NCBI GenBank assembly: GCA_017469325.1
Contig: JAFUGO010000089.1
Span: 1-9,087, forward strand
Origin: Mogibacterium sp.
GTDB lineage: Bacteria > Bacillota_A > Clostridia > Peptostreptococcales > Anaerovoracaceae
Length of the DNA: 9,087 nucleotides
Reading direction: 5' to 3'
The translations under genes were made by a program, and so were the position numbers. Position 1 is the stretch's first letter, and every line of letters starts with the position of its first letter. Shown piece by piece: positions 1 through 5,950 of the stretch. Below the pieces are notes generated by a model, which worked only from the letters and a program-made list of their open reading frames with translations, was not told the origin of the DNA and did no database searches.

Positions 1-508
1 TGTCCTTGTCTACGATACCCGTGCAGTAACCCGCGAGGTCGTACTCGTTCACCGGATAGAATCCCGGCATCTCCGCAGTCTCTCCGCCGATGAGCGCCGC
101 TCCGGACTGTACGCAGCCCTCGGCCACTCCCGCGACTATCTGCTCGATCTTCTCCGGTACGTTCTTTCCACACGCGATATAGTCGAGAAAATACAGCGGC
201 TTAGCTCCGCAGCAGATGACGTCGTTTACGCACATCGCAACGCAGTCGATACCGATGGTGTCGTGCTTATCCATCATAAAGGCCATCTTGAGCTTGGTTC
301 CGACTCCGTCAGTCCCGCTGACCAGAACAGGTTTGTTGATGCCTTCGAGGTCCAGTTCAAACAGTCCTCCGAAGCCTCCCACCTGGCCCATTACTCCGGG
401 CACCGCGGTCCTTGCGATATGCTTCTTCATGAGCTCTACCGCTTTGTAACCCGCAGTGATGTCTACGCCCGCTGCCTTATAGCTGTTGGATGATGAATTA
501 GTGTTCAT
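1..508 (-). CDS. purM: Phosphoribosylformylglycinamidine cyclo-ligase (AIR synthetase), N-terminal part
   Basis: This is the N-terminal 169 codons of PurM, which closes FGAM to aminoimidazole ribonucleotide using ATP in de novo purine synthesis in the cytosol. The family is about 340-350 residues, so roughly half lies beyond the left edge. The start is ATG at 508, with an AAGG ribosome binding site about 8 bases upstream. Recognisable signatures are SGTDGVGTK (64-72), the nucleotide-binding stretch typical of PurM, then CVNDV (93-97), [10 protein letters not shown] (101-110) and [11 protein letters not shown] (141-151). The first dozen residues are Ser/Asn-rich and unconserved, as is usual before the YKxAGVDI motif. 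It starts 39 bases after the purF stop and is probably co-transcribed with purE and purF. Identification is secure. Confidence 0.96.
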   Translation of the reverse strand, partial: MNTNSSSNSYKAAGVDITAGYKAVELMKKHIARTAVPGVMGQVGGFGGLFELDLEGINKPVLVSGTDGVGTKLKMAFMMDKHDTIGIDCVAMCVNDVICCGAKPLYFLDYIACGKNVPEKIEQIVAGVAEGCVQSGAALIGGETAEMPGFYPVNEYDLAGYCTGIVDKD

Positions 509-547
509 GTTTACCTTCGTTTCTGTATTCCAAAGTACTGCGTATCT

Positions 548-1978
548 CTAGTCTTCTTTGCCTGTCCAGCAATATGTGCACAGGTCGCACTCCGGCAGAC
601 CTATCGCCTCGACGACGCCCTCGAGTGTCTGGAACCCGAGCGTCTCGAATCCCATCTTTTCTGCGATCGTCTCGCGCATCCTGCGTCCGCGCTCTGTATT
701 CGCATCCGCGTACTCATCGATGTGCTTCAGTCCCTCTTCGCCCTCGAGCTCGACTATGACCCTCCTCGAGAGAAGATCCATCTCGCTGTTGTTGCGGGAG
801 AAGTTGAGGTATTTGCACGCGTGCATGATCGGCGGACATGCGGATCTCATGTGGACCGCCTTTGCTCCGTTGTCGTAGAGGAACTCGACCGTCTCGTGCA
901 GCTGTGTGCCGCGAACGATGGAGTCGTCCACGAAGAGCAGGTTCTTGTCCTTGATCAGCTCGGTGACCGGGATCTGCTTCATCTTTGCGACCTTGTTGCG
1001 CTCTGCCTGTGTGGTCGGCATGAAGCTTCGCGCCCATGTCGGGGTGTATTTGATGAACGCCCTGGCGAACGGCACATGCGTCTCGTTCGAATAGCCGATG
1101 GCGTGAGGAGTGCCGCTGTCCGGGACTCCGCCCACATAGTCCACCTGCGAGATGTCGAAGCCGTTCTCCTTGTCGTTTCTGGCCATGATGTGCCCGTTTC
1201 TGTAACGCATCACCTCTACATTCACGCCCTCGTAATTCGTGGTCGGGTATCCGTAGTAGCTCCAGAGGAAGGCGCACATCTTCTTCTCGCTGCGCGGAGG
1301 CGAAAGCTGTGTGCAGCCGTCAGGCGTCAGCTCCGCGATCTCTCCCGGGCCGAGGTCGAAGACCTGATCGAATCCCGCCTTGTAGAGCGCGAACGACTCA
1401 AAGCTCACAGCTGTGGCTCCCTCGCCAATACCTATGGTCATCGGCAGTCTGCCCTTTAAGTCGCGCGCCGCTATGATGCTGCCGCCCTCTTTCAGGATCA
1501 CGATCGCCGATGTTCCGTCAATGGTCTCCTGTGCGTAACGTATGCCTTCGATGAGGTCGTCCTTCTCCGAGATGAGTGCTGCGGCTAGCTCTGTCTGGTT
1601 GATCTTGCCGCCGGTCTTGGCCTCGAGATGTCCGTGGGCCTTGTTGAGAACGATGTCGGTGATCTCGTCGATGTTGTTGATGATGCCGACCGTGCAGATG
1701 GCGTAAGTGCCGCTCACGGAGCGGAAGAGCAGAGGCTGCGGATCCATGTCGCTTATGCAGCCAATGGCAGCCGTCCCCTTCATCTTGCCGACAACGCCCT
1801 CAAACTTTGTACGGAAAGGCGCGTTCTCTATGTTGTGGATCTCGCGCTGGAACCCGAAGTCTTTATCGTAAGAAGCCAGTCCGCCGCGGCGTGTGCCGAG
1901 GTGGGAATGGTAATCTACGCCGAAGTAGACATCGAGGATACAGTTCTCTTTTGATGTAATTCCGAAGAATCCTCCCAT
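548..1978 (-). CDS. purF: PurF-type amidophosphoribosyltransferase with a degenerate glutaminase site
   Basis: This 476-residue protein is of the PurF class, which makes 5-phosphoribosylamine from PRPP in the first step of purine synthesis. The phosphoribosyltransferase half is well kept: VPDSGTP (285-291) and the PRPP loop LLFVDDSIVRGT (347-358). Four cysteines sit where Bacillus-type PurF binds a 4Fe-4S cluster: C235 (KKMCAF), C388 (HACKY), C467 and C470 (CTYCW). The N-terminal half has the Ntn-amidotransferase layout but begins MGGFFGI instead of (M)CGIFGI, so the catalytic cysteine is a glycine. By hand alignment to E. coli PurF, Arg73 becomes Ser76, Asn101-Gly102 becomes Ile100-Asn101, and Asp127 becomes Gln128. 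No cysteine lies just upstream in frame that could be a propeptide form. The start ATG at 1978 follows an AAAAGGG site. It lies between purE and purM, so a purine role is likely, perhaps with free ammonia. Family call firm; glutaminase loss inferred. Confidence 0.9.
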   Translation of the reverse strand: MGGFFGITSKENCILDVYFGVDYHSHLGTRRGGLASYDKDFGFQREIHNIENAPFRTKFEGVVGKMKGTAAIGCISDMDPQPLLFRSVSGTYAICTVGIINNIDEITDIVLNKAHGHLEAKTGGKINQTELAAALISEKDDLIEGIRYAQETIDGTSAIVILKEGGSIIAARDLKGRLPMTIGIGEGATAVSFESFALYKAGFDQVFDLGPGEIAELTPDGCTQLSPPRSEKKMCAFLWSYYGYPTTNYEGVNVEVMRYRNGHIMARNDKENGFDISQVDYVGGVPDSGTPHAIGYSNETHVPFARAFIKYTPTWARSFMPTTQAERNKVAKMKQIPVTELIKDKNLLFVDDSIVRGTQLHETVEFLYDNGAKAVHMRSACPPIMHACKYLNFSRNNSEMDLLSRRVIVELEGEEGLKHIDEYADANTERGRRMRETIAEKMGFETLGFQTLEGVVEAIGLPECDLCTYCWTGKED

Positions 1979-2024
1979 AATAACCCTTTTTAACCCTTTC
2001 TTACTGTCTGATTATCCCTTTATT

Positions 2025-2513
2025 CTAGATGCGCTCCATTATGTGGTCGTCCTTCTCGAGGACTGCCTCTGACTCCGCGTCGCGGCGGATGGCCAGAGCG
2101 TTTGCGAGATCATCATCCGCGAGGGCCAGGATCTCGGCGGCGAGGAGCGCCGCGTTTTTGCCTCCATCGATGGCGACCGTCGCTACAGGGATGCCGCTCG
2201 GCATCATGACGGTCGAAAGCAGGGCGTCCATGCCGTCAAGCGCGGCGCTCTTGCATGGCACCCCGATAACAGGGAGCGTTGTGTTGGCCGCGATCGCTCC
2301 GGCAAGGTGGGCTGCCATGCCGGCGAAGGCAATTATAACTCCGAAGCCTTCGTCCCTCGCCGCCAGCGACCACGCCCTTGCTTCAGCAGGCGTACGGTGC
2401 GCCGAGTACACATGAGCCTCGAAAGGAATGCCCAGCTCTTTGAGCACGGAAGCCGCCTTCTGCACTACAGGCAGATCGCTGTCGCTTCCCATGATAAGTC
2501 CTACTTTTTTCAT
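2025..2513 (-). CDS. purE: N5-carboxyaminoimidazole ribonucleotide mutase
   Basis: This 162-residue protein is class I PurE, which moves the carboxyl group of N5-CAIR to give CAIR in de novo purine synthesis. Visible family motifs are GSDSDLP (9-15), which binds the substrate phosphate, SAHRTP (37-42) containing the conserved catalytic histidine H39, AGMAAHLAG (64-72), PVIGVP (81-86) and the MDALLS...MPSGIPV stretch (95-110). Length matches the family. The ATG at 2513 is preceded by a strong GGAGG (2519-2523) at 5-base spacing, which fixes the start. It is the first gene of the purE-purF-purM set; purF begins 46 bases after its stop. The class I form normally works with PurK, which is not in this window. 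Confidence 0.96.
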   Translation of the reverse strand: MKKVGLIMGSDSDLPVVQKAASVLKELGIPFEAHVYSAHRTPAEARAWSLAARDEGFGVIIAFAGMAAHLAGAIAANTTLPVIGVPCKSAALDGMDALLSTVMMPSGIPVATVAIDGGKNAALLAAEILALADDDLANALAIRRDAESEAVLEKDDHIMERI

Positions 2514-2527
2514 CTTTTCCTCCGTCT

Positions 2528-2551
2528 GTCCGCCCTCTCAGATGAGCGGAC
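2528..2551 (-). other. Inverted repeat in the purE leader, next to the ribosome binding site
   Basis: GTCCGC and GCGGAC (2546-2551 and 2528-2533) form a perfect 6-base inverted repeat with a 12-base loop. In the purE mRNA this hairpin would end 4 bases before the GGAGG ribosome binding site. It lacks a following T-run, so it is not an intrinsic terminator. It could modulate translation, act as an operator, or be incidental. Confidence 0.4.
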
Positions 2552-2586
2552 GCGACCCAAAAAAATGCAAACAAAAACACACTCCA

Positions 2587-2615
2587 ATTGTCGCATTTTC
2601 AAGGCTTGCAATCAA
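2587..2615 (-). promoter_or_regulatory. Candidate promoter of the purine operon
   Basis: On the minus strand TTGATT (2610-2615) is separated by 17 bases from GACAAT (2587-2592). Each hexamer matches the sigma-A consensus at four of six positions. Transcription would start near 2580, giving a leader of about 65 bases before the purE ATG. The region is the only AT-rich stretch between the VanZ-like gene and purE. I saw no sequence resembling the Bacillus PurR box or the purine riboswitch core. Confidence 0.45.
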
Positions 2616-2683
2616 ATTGTTTTGTGTGTTTTTTATGATGTTTTTCTAAAAATCCCAGAGAAACGGCGCGCCGCCCGGCCAAA

Positions 2684-3130
2684 CTAGCCGAGACGGTCGT
2701 TGAACATGTCTCTGTCGTATACTTTTGTGGACCTGTCGTCCTTCTTCATCATGTTTTTGATCGCGTGGTAAAGGCCCCGCAGTATCGCGAACACGATGAA
2801 CATGACAAGGAATCCGCTTATCCCGTAAGCCATATCCTGACTGTCCATCACGCCGGTCCCGGAGTACCACTGACCTATCTCAACGGCAAAGCTGAATACC
2901 ATCACCAGCGTGAACACGTAAAGCCATGTTATGACCATCGTGTGCCCCGAGTTGGCAAGCGCCTTAAAGATAGGATACAGCACAAAAAGAAGCGCCATTC
3001 CGAAGATGCCGAACATTATAAAGTGCAGCTGCTTATCATCAAAATACCAGCCGCCCTGATCGTTTATGCTGAGTACATGTTCGTGGATCCTCGCGACCCA
3101 CATTGTAAAATTATATATCCATTCCCACAT
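2684..3130 (-). CDS. Small VanZ-like multi-pass membrane protein
   Basis: From the ATG at 3130 this is a 148-residue protein with about three hydrophobic segments (near 37-57, 65-83 and 103-119) and a charged C-terminal tail (128-148) that is probably cytosolic. The pattern DKxxHF (32-37), then ExxQ (84-87), then an acidic DSQD (96-99) before a glycine-containing last helix resembles the VanZ-like family. That family includes the teicoplanin-resistance protein VanZ and many membrane proteins of unknown function; resistance should not be inferred here. The reading frame stays open to a TTG at 3280, but the extra 50 residues look non-conserved. A TATAGT -10-like hexamer about 35 bases before the ATG favours the short form, although no good Shine-Dalgarno precedes this ATG. 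The gene is divergent from protein A and 170 bases upstream of purE. Confidence 0.6.
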   Translation of the reverse strand: MWEWIYNFTMWVARIHEHVLSINDQGGWYFDDKQLHFIMFGIFGMALLFVLYPIFKALANSGHTMVITWLYVFTLVMVFSFAVEIGQWYSGTGVMDSQDMAYGISGFLVMFIVFAILRGLYHAIKNMMKKDDRSTKVYDRDMFNDRLG

Positions 3131-3266
3131 GGGACGGATTTTACCATAGTTCCTACTATAAGTATGCGAAGATTTACGGATATTCAGAAAGGCCCTCGCA
3201 CATGATGCACCGGGCAAAGCCCCGACTCCCTTACAAAATATAAAGGTTATTGTTTGTACAGATTTA

Positions 3267-3296
3267 TTGATGACCTCCAAACCGCCTTACTATAAT
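3267..3296 (+). promoter_or_regulatory. Promoter of the secreted SH3b protein A
   Basis: TTGATG (3267-3272) and a perfect TATAAT (3291-3296) are separated by 18 bases. The predicted start near 3303 gives a leader of about 95 bases before the ATG at 3398. This is long for a single gene, and the leader holds a clear inverted repeat (separate entry). Confidence 0.6.
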
Positions 3297-3319
3297 TCAC
3301 GTACAATCTGATACATTCG

Positions 3320-3365
3320 GGAAATACCGTCCTTAACGGCACGGCCCGTTTCGTCGTGTATTTCC
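3320..3365 (+). promoter_or_regulatory. Structured 5' leader of protein A: nested inverted repeats
   Basis: GGAAATAC (3320-3327) and GTATTTCC (3358-3365) are a perfect 8-base inverted repeat. Nested inside, AACGG (3335-3339) and CCGTT (3346-3350) form a second stem with a 6-base loop. The two stems are separated by a symmetric 7-by-7 internal loop. The structure lies wholly within the predicted leader and ends about 20 bases before the AGAGGTG ribosome binding site. No T-run follows, so it is not a terminator. I do not recognise a known riboswitch core in it. Confidence 0.5.
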
Positions 3366-3397
3366 GTCAAAGATAATAACTTTCAGAGGTGATCAAT

Positions 3398-4759
3398 ATG
3401 AAAAAGGGCAAAAGGAACATGAAAAACCGGCTCCTTGCGGCAGTCATAACGGCTGTCATGCTGATCGGCGCAATGCCATTTCTCGGAAGCACTCCTGCTT
3501 TCACGGCTTCAGCTGCGTCAGTGACGGCGAGCGGCACGATCAATACAAGTGTGACCCTCAGGAAGTCGGCCAGCTCCTCCTCAAAGAAGGTTACCAAGCT
3601 CAAAAAGAACGCCTCTGTCACCATCCAGTATGAGGTATTCAAGAGCAAGAAGAGCACTTCCTCTTCCGACCGCTGGTACCGCGTGACTGCCGGCAAAAAG
3701 AGCGGATATGTCAAGTTCAACCGCGTCAAGAACATAAAGTATTCGAACACGCAGGGATATACGACGGATTCTCTCAACTACAGAAAAGGTCCGGCCACAT
3801 CATTCAAAAAAGCCGGCACGCTGAATTCAGGCGCGGCGGTCACTATCCTGATGACCGCGAAAAGGAGCGGCAGCAACCAGATCTGGTATAAAGTATCGGC
3901 CGGCGGCAAAACAGGATATGTATCCGGCAAGTATGTACGCATTGAACCTGCGCTCAGGACTCCTACCGCAGCCCAGCTCAAAGGTAAGTCCGCACTCGCG
4001 GCATCTCTGCTGACTCACCCGCAAAAGGGCGGCAAGGCAAGAGTCGTATACACATTCACCCCTGACAACTGCAGAAAGATCATGGCCGTGAAGGGCTTCG
4101 ACAACGCGAAAGTCCCTCAGGGATTCACATTCACGGGCAGCGAATACTACATCCTCTACGGAATGGCCGCAGGGCAGAGCATCGTCAAGTACTCCGCAAA
4201 CGGGACCAGACTCACCGAGTCCAAGTTCTCATTCTGCATCGGCCACCCGAACGGGATAACATGGGATCCTGTCACAAGGCTGTGCTATGTGTTCAAGGGC
4301 AACCAGAAGACCATCTACACATATAATCCGGCAACCAACAAGTTCGGCAAGTCCAAGACCCCGTACTCCTCATCCGGTTGCGGATATGACAAGACGACAA
4401 ACTCCATCTACGCTACCTCCCACACGGGAATAAGGGCGTACAGTGCAGACGGCAAGTTCACACATAAGAAGCTCTTCTCGAGATGCAGCCACGGTATCTT
4501 CCATTACATCCAGGACTGCGGCGCCGGCCAGGGATACATCTTCCACGGCATCAGCGGAGCCAACAAGAAGACCACAAACTTCCTCGATATCTACAGAGCT
4601 TCAGACAGCGCATACCTCGGCTCCATCAAGATCACAATCGGTGAGATCGAGAGCGCAGTCGTCGGCAACGACGGTTTCGTACAGCTCCTCATAAACACAA
4701 GCGGCGAGACAGACTACATCTGGAGAACCCCGCTCAACGTGAACGAGCTGAAGTTCTAA
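3398..4759 (+). CDS. Secreted protein A: two SH3b repeats plus a shared C-terminal propeller-like domain
   Basis: Start chosen at ATG 3398, 6 bases after AGGTG (3387-3391); a GTG at 3389 overlaps that site and is less likely. The 453-residue product begins with a basic n-region, a hydrophobic core and an Ala-rich cleavage region (probably after residue 40), so it is exported. Two SH3b-type repeats follow (about 43-110 and 119-182), each with the SLNYRKGP...WYKV...GYV pattern. They are very Lys/Ser-rich and probably bind cell wall. After a linker, residues 214-453 form a domain homologous to the C-terminus of protein B (5951-7525). Shared motifs are PQG (240-242), GHPNG (282-286), GYD (329-331), QDCG (372-375), EIES (416-419) and DYIW (439-442), with three shared cysteines (225, 296, 374). 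There is no LPXTG motif or membrane anchor and no hydrolase motif that I recognise. Function unknown; a wall-attached binding or adhesin-like protein is a guess. Confidence 0.88.
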   Translation: MKKGKRNMKNRLLAAVITAVMLIGAMPFLGSTPAFTASAASVTASGTINTSVTLRKSASSSSKKVTKLKKNASVTIQYEVFKSKKSTSSSDRWYRVTAGKKSGYVKFNRVKNIKYSNTQGYTTDSLNYRKGPATSFKKAGTLNSGAAVTILMTAKRSGSNQIWYKVSAGGKTGYVSGKYVRIEPALRTPTAAQLKGKSALAASLLTHPQKGGKARVVYTFTPDNCRKIMAVKGFDNAKVPQGFTFTGSEYYILYGMAAGQSIVKYSANGTRLTESKFSFCIGHPNGITWDPVTRLCYVFKGNQKTIYTYNPATNKFGKSKTPYSSSGCGYDKTTNSIYATSHTGIRAYSADGKFTHKKLFSRCSHGIFHYIQDCGAGQGYIFHGISGANKKTTNFLDIYRASDSAYLGSIKITIGEIESAVVGNDGFVQLLINTSGETDYIWRTPLNVNELKF

Positions 4760-4797
4760 ATAACAGGCGTCGATGCCTCATATTGTTAAATTAAAGC

Positions 4798-4843
4798 GGT
4801 GTCTCCAACGGTTTTGGAAGACACCACTTTTGATTGCCTTTTT
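4798..4843. terminator. Intrinsic terminator between convergent genes
   Basis: GGTGTCT (4798-4804) pairs with AGACACC (4819-4825). CCAA (4805-4808) then pairs with TTGG (4814-4817) across a single bulged A, closing a 5-base loop. The plus-strand side is followed by a T-rich tail (4828-4843), which terminates protein A. The minus-strand side is followed by a weaker T-rich stretch, so it may also serve the reductase gene ending at 4856. A smaller GGC/GCC hairpin flanked by TAACA/TGTTA lies just before it (about 4761-4787). Confidence 0.8.
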
Positions 4844-4855
4844 CTTTGTTTTCTA

Positions 4856-5782
4856 TCAGCCCTTGCGCAGTTCGGAGATCTTCTGTCTTGCTGTGATTGC
4901 CAGATAAAGGATCTCGTTTGCAGGAGTCGGGATGCCGTGCTTGCGTCCCAGCTTTACGACCTCTCCCGCGTACTCGTCTATCTCTATCGGTCTGCCGGCC
5001 TCGTAGTCCTGAAGCATGGACATCTTCTTGTCCGGAGGGAAGTTGACGAGCATCTCGATTATCTCGTCGCGGTCCTCTTCATCGATGTCGACGCCCTCGG
5101 CCTTTCCGACCGCAAGGATCTCATCCATCAGCATCTTCATCAGCGTGCGGACCTCTTCTACCTGACCGAAGAATCCGCATTCAGCCTGTACTTCCACAGC
5201 TGTCTGGCTGGCTCCTGTGTTGAGCATCCACTTGCGCCATTTTGCCTTGCGCATGTCCTCATAGATCTTTACGTTGATCCCCAGCTCTTTTAGCCTTTCG
5301 TAAGACTCCTGCACCTCGGGCTTGATCTCGTGGTTGTACTCGTAGCCGATCTGCATCTCGCCCAGAGTGCGGTAGTAAACGCGGCGGCTCATGCGGTGAG
5401 CGTCGGTACGCAGGACGACTCCGTAGAACACCCTGTTTTCAGGGAAGTGCTCGCGCAGCAGAGTTGTTGTCGTTATGCCGTTCTCGATCGGGAGCAGGAT
5501 CGTGTCTTTGTCGATCAGTTTACCTATGTCCTCGATCACGGAGTCCATGCTGTAAGTCTTGGCAGCAAGGATCAGCAGATCGATGTGGATATCCTGCGAC
5601 GGATCTGAATAGACCCTCGGGAAGAAGACCTCGTTGTTGACAGAGATGCCCTTCGTGACAAGGCGTTCAGCGCGCGCGCCTGTCGCCAGGAGATAGACGT
5701 TCTCGGGATCTCTTTTATACATTTCGTACATCAGGGCACTTCCTACAGAACCTGCGCCCAGTATACCTACGTTTTTGATCAT
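4856..5782 (-). CDS. panE: 2-dehydropantoate 2-reductase family protein (ketopantoate reductase)
   Basis: This 308-residue cytosolic protein belongs to the PanE/ApbA family, which reduces 2-dehydropantoate to pantoate with NADPH on the way to pantothenate and CoA. The Rossmann loop GAGSVG is at 9-14. By comparison with E. coli PanE, the catalytic lysine is K184 in WRKWMLN, followed by N188, and the acid is E267 in GRPIEID (263-269). The C-terminal helical domain carries KHGIPTPAN (281-289), a family signature. Length is normal. The ATG at 5782 is preceded by AAAGGA at suitable spacing. No other pantothenate gene is nearby, and this family includes other 2-ketoacid reductases, so the substrate is less sure than the fold. 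It lies 168 bases downstream of gene B on the same strand, with no convincing terminator between them, so partial read-through is possible. Confidence 0.85.
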   Translation of the reverse strand: MIKNVGILGAGSVGSALMYEMYKRDPENVYLLATGARAERLVTKGISVNNEVFFPRVYSDPSQDIHIDLLILAAKTYSMDSVIEDIGKLIDKDTILLPIENGITTTTLLREHFPENRVFYGVVLRTDAHRMSRRVYYRTLGEMQIGYEYNHEIKPEVQESYERLKELGINVKIYEDMRKAKWRKWMLNTGASQTAVEVQAECGFFGQVEEVRTLMKMLMDEILAVGKAEGVDIDEEDRDEIIEMLVNFPPDKKMSMLQDYEAGRPIEIDEYAGEVVKLGRKHGIPTPANEILYLAITARQKISELRKG

Positions 5783-5811
5783 AGTTGTTTCCTTTGATTG
5801 TTCCTTTTGGG

Positions 5812-5881
5812 TTTATAAAGCACTTGCATGACGGCAATAAAACTGCCCATCATCTGCCGTAAGGATAACAGAAAACGGGCA
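5812..5881 (-). other. Upstream region of the reductase gene with interleaved inverted repeats
   Basis: Two inverted repeats interleave here. ACGGCA/TGCCGT occupies 5831-5836 and 5855-5860; TGCCC/GGGCA occupies 5844-5848 and 5877-5881. They cannot form as simple nested hairpins, only as alternatives or as a pseudoknot. A TATAAA -10-like hexamer on the minus strand (5812-5817) lies between them and the gene, without a good -35. If transcription starts there the repeats would be operators; if it starts further upstream they would be leader RNA. Which applies cannot be decided from the sequence. Confidence 0.3.
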
Positions 5882-5902
5882 ATTAAATCCATCTTTATTA
5901 TC

Positions 5903-5914
5903 ACTTTTAAAAGT
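5903..5914. repeat. Perfect 12-base palindrome ACTTTTAAAAGT
   Basis: A perfect palindrome sits between the end of gene B and the reductase gene. On the minus strand it is followed at once by GATAAT, a good -10 match, though no fitting -35 is visible. It could be a repressor operator over a promoter for the reductase gene, or a chance AT-rich palindrome. Confidence 0.35.
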
Positions 5915-5950
5915 AAGGTCGGCCGGACACGATATCACAGGCGCTGTACT

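Noticed and set aside
714..1277. Minus-strand open frame of 187 codons overlapping purF in another frame
   Set aside because: Arg/His/Gly-rich shadow of the purF reading frame with no recognisable motif.
722..1459. Long plus-strand open frame of 245 codons inside purF
   Set aside because: It lies antisense to a gene with clear PurF motifs, has no ribosome binding site, and reads as low-complexity Val/Arg/Leu-rich sequence typical of an antisense shadow.
548..1990. A propeptide upstream of purF supplying the missing cysteine
   Set aside because: The in-frame sequence before the ATG reads GLKRVI and contains no cysteine, and the residue aligning with the nucleophile is glycine within the MGGFFG motif itself.
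2646..2680. Intrinsic terminator after the VanZ-like gene (GC-rich stretch, then TTTTT on the minus strand)
   Set aside because: The GC-rich part is mainly a loop-less palindrome (CGGCGCGCCG), separated from the T-run by about 12 bases; no convincing stem-loop.
3131..3280. Fifty-residue N-terminal extension of the VanZ-like protein from TTG 3280
   Set aside because: Non-conserved appearance, a rare start codon, overlap with the spacer of the divergent promoter of A, and a -10-like element downstream of it; ATG 3130 preferred.
3389..3397. GTG 3389 as the start of protein A
   Set aside because: The GTG is part of the AGAGGTG ribosome binding site; ATG 3398 has correct spacing.
4799..5293. Plus-strand open frame of 164 codons over the reductase gene
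   Set aside because: Antisense to a complete ketopantoate reductase family gene and beginning inside the terminator stem.
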